DNA of 6,832 nt from Bacillota bacterium (GTDB lineage: Bacteria; Bacillota; Bacilli; Bacillales; Cytobacillaceae), in NCBI GenBank assembly GCA_030705745.1, contig JAUZPT010000159.1, forward strand, positions 1 through 6,832. Direction: 5' to 3'. The translations under genes were made by a program, and so were the position numbers. Positions within the stretch are counted from its first letter, which is position 1; each line of letters begins with the position of its first letter. Positions 4,843-6,832 of the stretch are shown one piece after another. The notes beneath the pieces were generated by a model that did no database searches, was not told the origin of the DNA, and saw only the letters and a program-made list of their open reading frames with translations.

Positions 4843-4855
4843 TCCCTCCTTTTTT
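4830..4855 (+). terminator. Intrinsic terminator of the repressor gene
   Basis: AAAGGAGG (4830-4837) pairs with CCTCCTTT (4845-4852) around a seven-base loop, and the T-run continues to 4855. The stem covers the last codons, and the TAA stop lies in the loop, so the gene and its terminator overlap. Confidence 0.85.
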
Positions 4856-4868
4856 CGTAATCTAAATA

Positions 4869-4882
4869 AGAACATATGTTCA
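4869..4882. promoter_or_regulatory. LexA (SOS) box-like palindrome
   Basis: GAACATATGTTC at 4870-4881 is a perfect 12-bp palindrome that fits the inner 12 positions of the Bacillus LexA/DinR consensus CGAACRNRYGTTYC; both outer C positions are A here. It lies between convergent units, and no good promoter overlaps it, so its regulatory target is unclear. Chance is possible. Confidence 0.35.
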
Positions 4883-4898
4883 ACAGAAAGCAAAAAGA

Positions 4899-4944
4899 AA
4901 AAAGGTCAATCTGGCTGCTGATCGTGGTGTGGTGTGACCTTTTT
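4899..4944 (-). terminator. Stem-loop terminator of the right-hand minus-strand cluster
   Basis: AAAAAGGTCA (4899-4908) pairs with TGACCTTTTT (4935-4944) around a 26-base loop. Read on the minus strand, just after the nucleotidyltransferase stop, the second arm runs into TTTTTTCTTTTTG, a good uridine tract. A T-run also exists on the plus strand, so it may work both ways. The long loop lowers confidence. Confidence 0.55.
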
Positions 4945-4950
4945 GGTGTG

Positions 4951-5373
4951 TTATCTTTGTAATACGTATGAATGTTTCGGTTCAGCCAATAATAATTTCG
5001 GCTTATCGGTCCACCAAGTATCGGGACAAAATTTCAAATCCAGTGAAACCATTTCACCTAATCCAATAGCATCTCTACCATCGAAATAATGGCGAATATT
5101 TTCGCGGAAAACGTGTTGCATGTATTCATTTTGTTCGTATGGATCATCTGGCCACTTGCCATACCTTCTTTCATATTCTTCGAATGGCATGATGACCGAA
5201 ACATCAAAATCTCTTGGCGTTTCTTTTTCTAAAACCGAACCAACCAAATAAACAGGAAATCCAGTTTCGTTCGCTAACTTTTCAGCCCATTTTCGAAGGC
5301 TTATAAACCTCTTCCAATTCATGGGCTTATAATCATAAGGGTGGGGTGGTCTTTTATCTAAAATTGGTTGCAT
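4951..5373 (-). CDS. Minimal nucleotidyltransferase-fold protein (140 aa)
   Basis: The core fits the DNA polymerase beta-type nucleotidyltransferase fold: FPVYLVGSVLEKETPRDFDV supplies the G-S pair (45-46) and the two metal-binding acids D55 and D57. A third acid on the next strand is D112 in MVSLDLKF. Such enzymes transfer an NMP from an NTP to a protein, nucleic acid or small molecule; the substrate here cannot be told. The rest is short, with no additional known domain. It is the last gene of its cluster: its ATG directly follows the TAA of the zinc-site/coiled-coil gene, with AAGGTGA as ribosome binding site inside that gene's end. No HEPN partner is present, so a HEPN-MNT toxin-antitoxin pair is not supported. 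Confidence 0.78.
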   Translation of the reverse strand: MQPILDKRPPHPYDYKPMNWKRFISLRKWAEKLANETGFPVYLVGSVLEKETPRDFDVSVIMPFEEYERRYGKWPDDPYEQNEYMQHVFRENIRHYFDGRDAIGLGEMVSLDLKFCPDTWWTDKPKLLLAEPKHSYVLQR

Positions 5374-5916
5374 TTATTCACCTTCCAATGCCTTTTTAGC
5401 TATTTCAATTGCTTTAGTAGTCCAACCTTCTGAGCAATATCTATTTAGTTCCTGTTGGATGTCCCTTAAAGCATCTCTCAGCCGTTCATTCCGATTGCTG
5501 TAAGCAGATACTAAGTCCTGATTAATCTTTTTCCAGCGTTCAATATCCTCTTTTAACTTTTCATTTTCTGCCTCTATTTCACAAATTTCTAAGTGTTTCT
5601 TATATCCGTATTCCTCTTCCCATTCCAATAAAGCGTTAGCTTGTTTTAGATCGGCTTCAAGCCGCTCAACTTTTTCAGCTTGTTTAATAAGCCATTCAAT
5701 ATCACTTGCTCCTAAGTAAAAACCTTCAAACCACTCGTCAGGATTGAATTTATCCTTTATTTCCTGTAATCTACTACACGTTTTCACAACCCCATTTGCT
5801 AATTTTCCATATGTTTCAAGCTGTTTGACTGCACAATCCCTATGGGCAAAAACAGAAAAGTCATCTTGTTCAAATACAAATCCTTCACATTCTTTTCCAC
5901 AGTAATGACAATTCAT
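5374..5916 (-). CDS. Zinc-site plus coiled-coil phage protein (180 aa)
   Basis: The N-terminus (MNCHYCGKEC...HRDC) carries CxxC and HxxC ligands (Cys3, Cys6, His25, Cys28), a small treble-clef or LIM-like zinc site. Residues about 75-160 are a strongly charged coiled coil with heptads of Leu, Ile and Ala, and the end EIAKKALEGE is helical. I do not recognise a named family, though proteins of this style are common in Bacillus phage early regions. I chose the ATG at 5916 because AGGAGG lies nine bases upstream. An in-frame GTG at 5922 is only three bases from that site. The TAA is followed at once by the ATG of the nucleotidyltransferase gene. Confidence 0.75.
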   Translation of the reverse strand: MNCHYCGKECEGFVFEQDDFSVFAHRDCAVKQLETYGKLANGVVKTCSRLQEIKDKFNPDEWFEGFYLGASDIEWLIKQAEKVERLEADLKQANALLEWEEEYGYKKHLEICEIEAENEKLKEDIERWKKINQDLVSAYSNRNERLRDALRDIQQELNRYCSEGWTTKAIEIAKKALEGE

Positions 5917-5949
5917 TTTCACAATCCTCCTAACTGCACTTTTTGCAAT

Positions 5950-6165
5950 TTACTTCTTCCCTTCAAACCAACGTTTATATTCATTTAATTCCTTCCGTAA
6001 CCGTTCATTTTCTAAAATTAAATTTCCTTTGGATCGAAATAAGTCAGCACATTTCCCGATGTGAACGAATTTCTCTGTTCTCTCGTAAGTAGCTCCGCTC
6101 CATTCATCTTCAAACACAGGATAATCACATACCGGGCAATCACCTACGATGCAGCCACTAGCCAA
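5950..6165 (-). CDS. Small zinc-ribbon plus coiled-coil protein (71 aa), TTG start
   Basis: Probable zinc ligands are Cys10 and Cys13 (CPVC) with His35 and Cys39; Cys5 is a spare. A short coiled coil follows (NERLRKELNEYKRWFEGKK). The layout repeats that of the downstream gene in miniature. The start is TTG at 6165, supported by GGGAGGG about eight bases upstream, with no ATG nearby in frame. It follows the 50-residue gene by 19 nt and precedes the 180-residue gene by about 33 nt. The function is unknown. Confidence 0.72.
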   Translation of the reverse strand: MASGCIVGDCPVCDYPVFEDEWSGATYERTEKFVHIGKCADLFRSKGNLILENERLRKELNEYKRWFEGKK

Positions 6166-6184
6166 TTCTTTTCCCTCCCAACTA

Positions 6185-6337
6185 TCACTTCCTACCCAAA
6201 ACCGCCATCGGCTCCATAAACCGGTTCAATTCACATTGCAAACACTTGTTTAACAGTTCAATCGTGTCCGGGTCCAGGTTCGGTCTGGATAAAGCGTCAA
6301 TCCAGAACTGGATGTCCTTTTTCATGTTGAGTTCCAC
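6185..6337 (-). CDS. Small hypothetical protein (50 aa), GTG start
   Basis: The protein begins MELNMKKDIQFWIDALSRPN and ends FMEPMAVLGRK; it is helical, with one CxxC (CLQC) near residues 32-35. I do not recognise a family. AGGAGG lies seven bases before the GTG at 6337, a strong support for translation; an internal ATG at 6325 is four codons later but farther from that site (19 bases). The gene fills the otherwise empty gap between its neighbours and shares their orientation and spacing. The plus-strand frame across this region is antisense and lacks support. Confidence 0.68.
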   Translation of the reverse strand: MELNMKKDIQFWIDALSRPNLDPDTIELLNKCLQCELNRFMEPMAVLGRK

Positions 6338-6381
6338 TTTTTGTCCTCCTCTTGTTGGGTTGTTTGAATCGTATTGTGCAG

Positions 6382-6621
6382 TTACTCTTCCAAAGCATTT
6401 TCTGCAATTTCTACTAAAAATTGTTTTTCTGTATAACCATTAGGAGGTTGAAGGATTTCCTCATAAGCAATTTTTAGTAAAGCTAATTTATATTTTTCAA
6501 GTGTTTCAAATACGGGTTTTATAAACTTTTCATAACTTTGTTCTTGTAAACTTAGTTCATATTTACATAGTGTTTGGAGATGATATTTACATTCATCAAT
6601 TGTTGGAATTTTATCGTTCAT
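6382..6621 (-). CDS. Hypothetical helical protein (79 aa)
   Basis: It is all-helical and charged, with Cys10 and Cys18 near the N-terminus and the C-terminal pattern FLVEIAENALEE, like the EIAKKALEGE end of the 180-residue protein of the same cluster. There is no recognisable catalytic motif. I chose the ATG at 6621 because AAGGGTGAT precedes it; an in-frame TTG at 6645 would add eight residues but has no ribosome binding site. Its function is unknown. Confidence 0.68.
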   Translation of the reverse strand: MNDKIPTIDECKYHLQTLCKYELSLQEQSYEKFIKPVFETLEKYKLALLKIAYEEILQPPNGYTEKQFLVEIAENALEE

Positions 6622-6651
6622 TCTGTTATCACCCTTTCTTCGCAATATTTG

Positions 6652-6832
6652 TCATAACTGCTTTCTTTTCACCATTTCTTTAATTCTTTTTTCTTCCCAA
6701 TCCATCGTTGCCCTTAGGTAAAAGATGCCTCCGATTATTATCAGGCCGCCGAACAATCTACTTGATAGTTGATGGGTCAAGGATATAGCAAATCCCATAA
6801 CAAATATCCACATAAGATAAACAAATGTTCTT
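6652..6832 (-). CDS. Small membrane protein, N-terminus beyond the window
   Basis: The last 59 residues are visible. Two hydrophobic stretches (about residues 3-18 and 26-39 of the visible part, the second LFGGLIIIGGIFYL) are separated by a short polar loop, and the protein ends with the basic tail KRIKEMVKRKQL. This suggests two transmembrane helices. The frame is open to the right edge. An internal ATG at 6813 lacks a ribosome binding site, so the real start is probably outside. A holin-like or other small phage membrane role is possible but not shown by the sequence. Confidence 0.6.
   Translation of the reverse strand, partial: RTFVYLMWIFVMGFAISLTHQLSSRLFGGLIIIGGIFYLRATMDWEEKRIKEMVKRKQL

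Noticed and set aside
4951..5922. HEPN-MNT type toxin-antitoxin pair formed by the nucleotidyltransferase and its neighbour
   Set aside because: The neighbour is a zinc-site/coiled-coil protein without the HEPN R-x4-6-H motif, so the pairing is not supported.
6246..6443. Plus-strand 65-codon open frame
   Set aside because: It is antisense to two minus-strand genes that have good ribosome binding sites and operon spacing, and it lacks a Shine-Dalgarno itself.

Overview
This is an accessory, phage-type region from a member of the Bacillaceae, most likely a prophage, a phage genome or a phage-plasmid. It is AT-rich, with strong AGGAGG-type ribosome binding sites and frequent GTG and TTG starts. 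It carries modules typical of Bacillus and its phages: an RsfA/YlbO-like Myb domain, an AbrB/SpoVT domain, an IDEAL domain, a DnaD-like domain and a DnaI/DnaC-type loader. No integrase, structural genes, tRNA or CRISPR array are visible.

Layout. The control switch lies at about 4258-4856. Two short, related Cro/CI-type HTH proteins are divergently transcribed. The plus-strand gene (4624-4842) is the likely lysogeny repressor and ends in an intrinsic terminator. The minus-strand gene (4258-4485) is the likely Cro counterpart and opens the early operon. Between them are a strong leftward promoter (TTGTAA, 18 bp, TATAAT) and a large inverted repeat (4509-4549) covering it, which is the probable operator.

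Leftward from this promoter all genes are on the minus strand and tightly packed. In order they are: the Cro-like protein; a 30-residue membrane peptide; a fused RsfA-like/AbrB-like regulator with a strong internal ribosome binding site; a DUF559/Vsr-like nuclease; a Phage_rep_O/DnaD-type replication initiator; a DnaC/DnaI-type AAA+ helicase loader overlapping it by 104 nt; a 56-residue protein; a zinc-finger/HTH/coiled-coil protein; an IDEAL-domain protein; and the start of one more gene. The initiator gene contains 24-bp tandem repeats followed by 34 consecutive A/T bases. This matches the iteron plus AT-rich arrangement of the lambda origin inside gene O, so it is probably the replication origin.

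The right part (4951-6832) is a second minus-strand cluster running head-on towards the repressor gene and ending at a stem-loop near 4899-4944. It encodes a small membrane protein cut by the window edge, two unknown small proteins (one of 50 residues), two zinc-site plus coiled-coil proteins, and a minimal nucleotidyltransferase. A LexA-box-like palindrome lies between the two convergent units.

Functionally, the left operon reads as early regulation followed by DNA replication: the initiator binds the internal repeats and the loader delivers the host helicase. The right cluster consists of small accessory phage genes of unknown role. Function calls rest on motifs read by eye; no database search was run.
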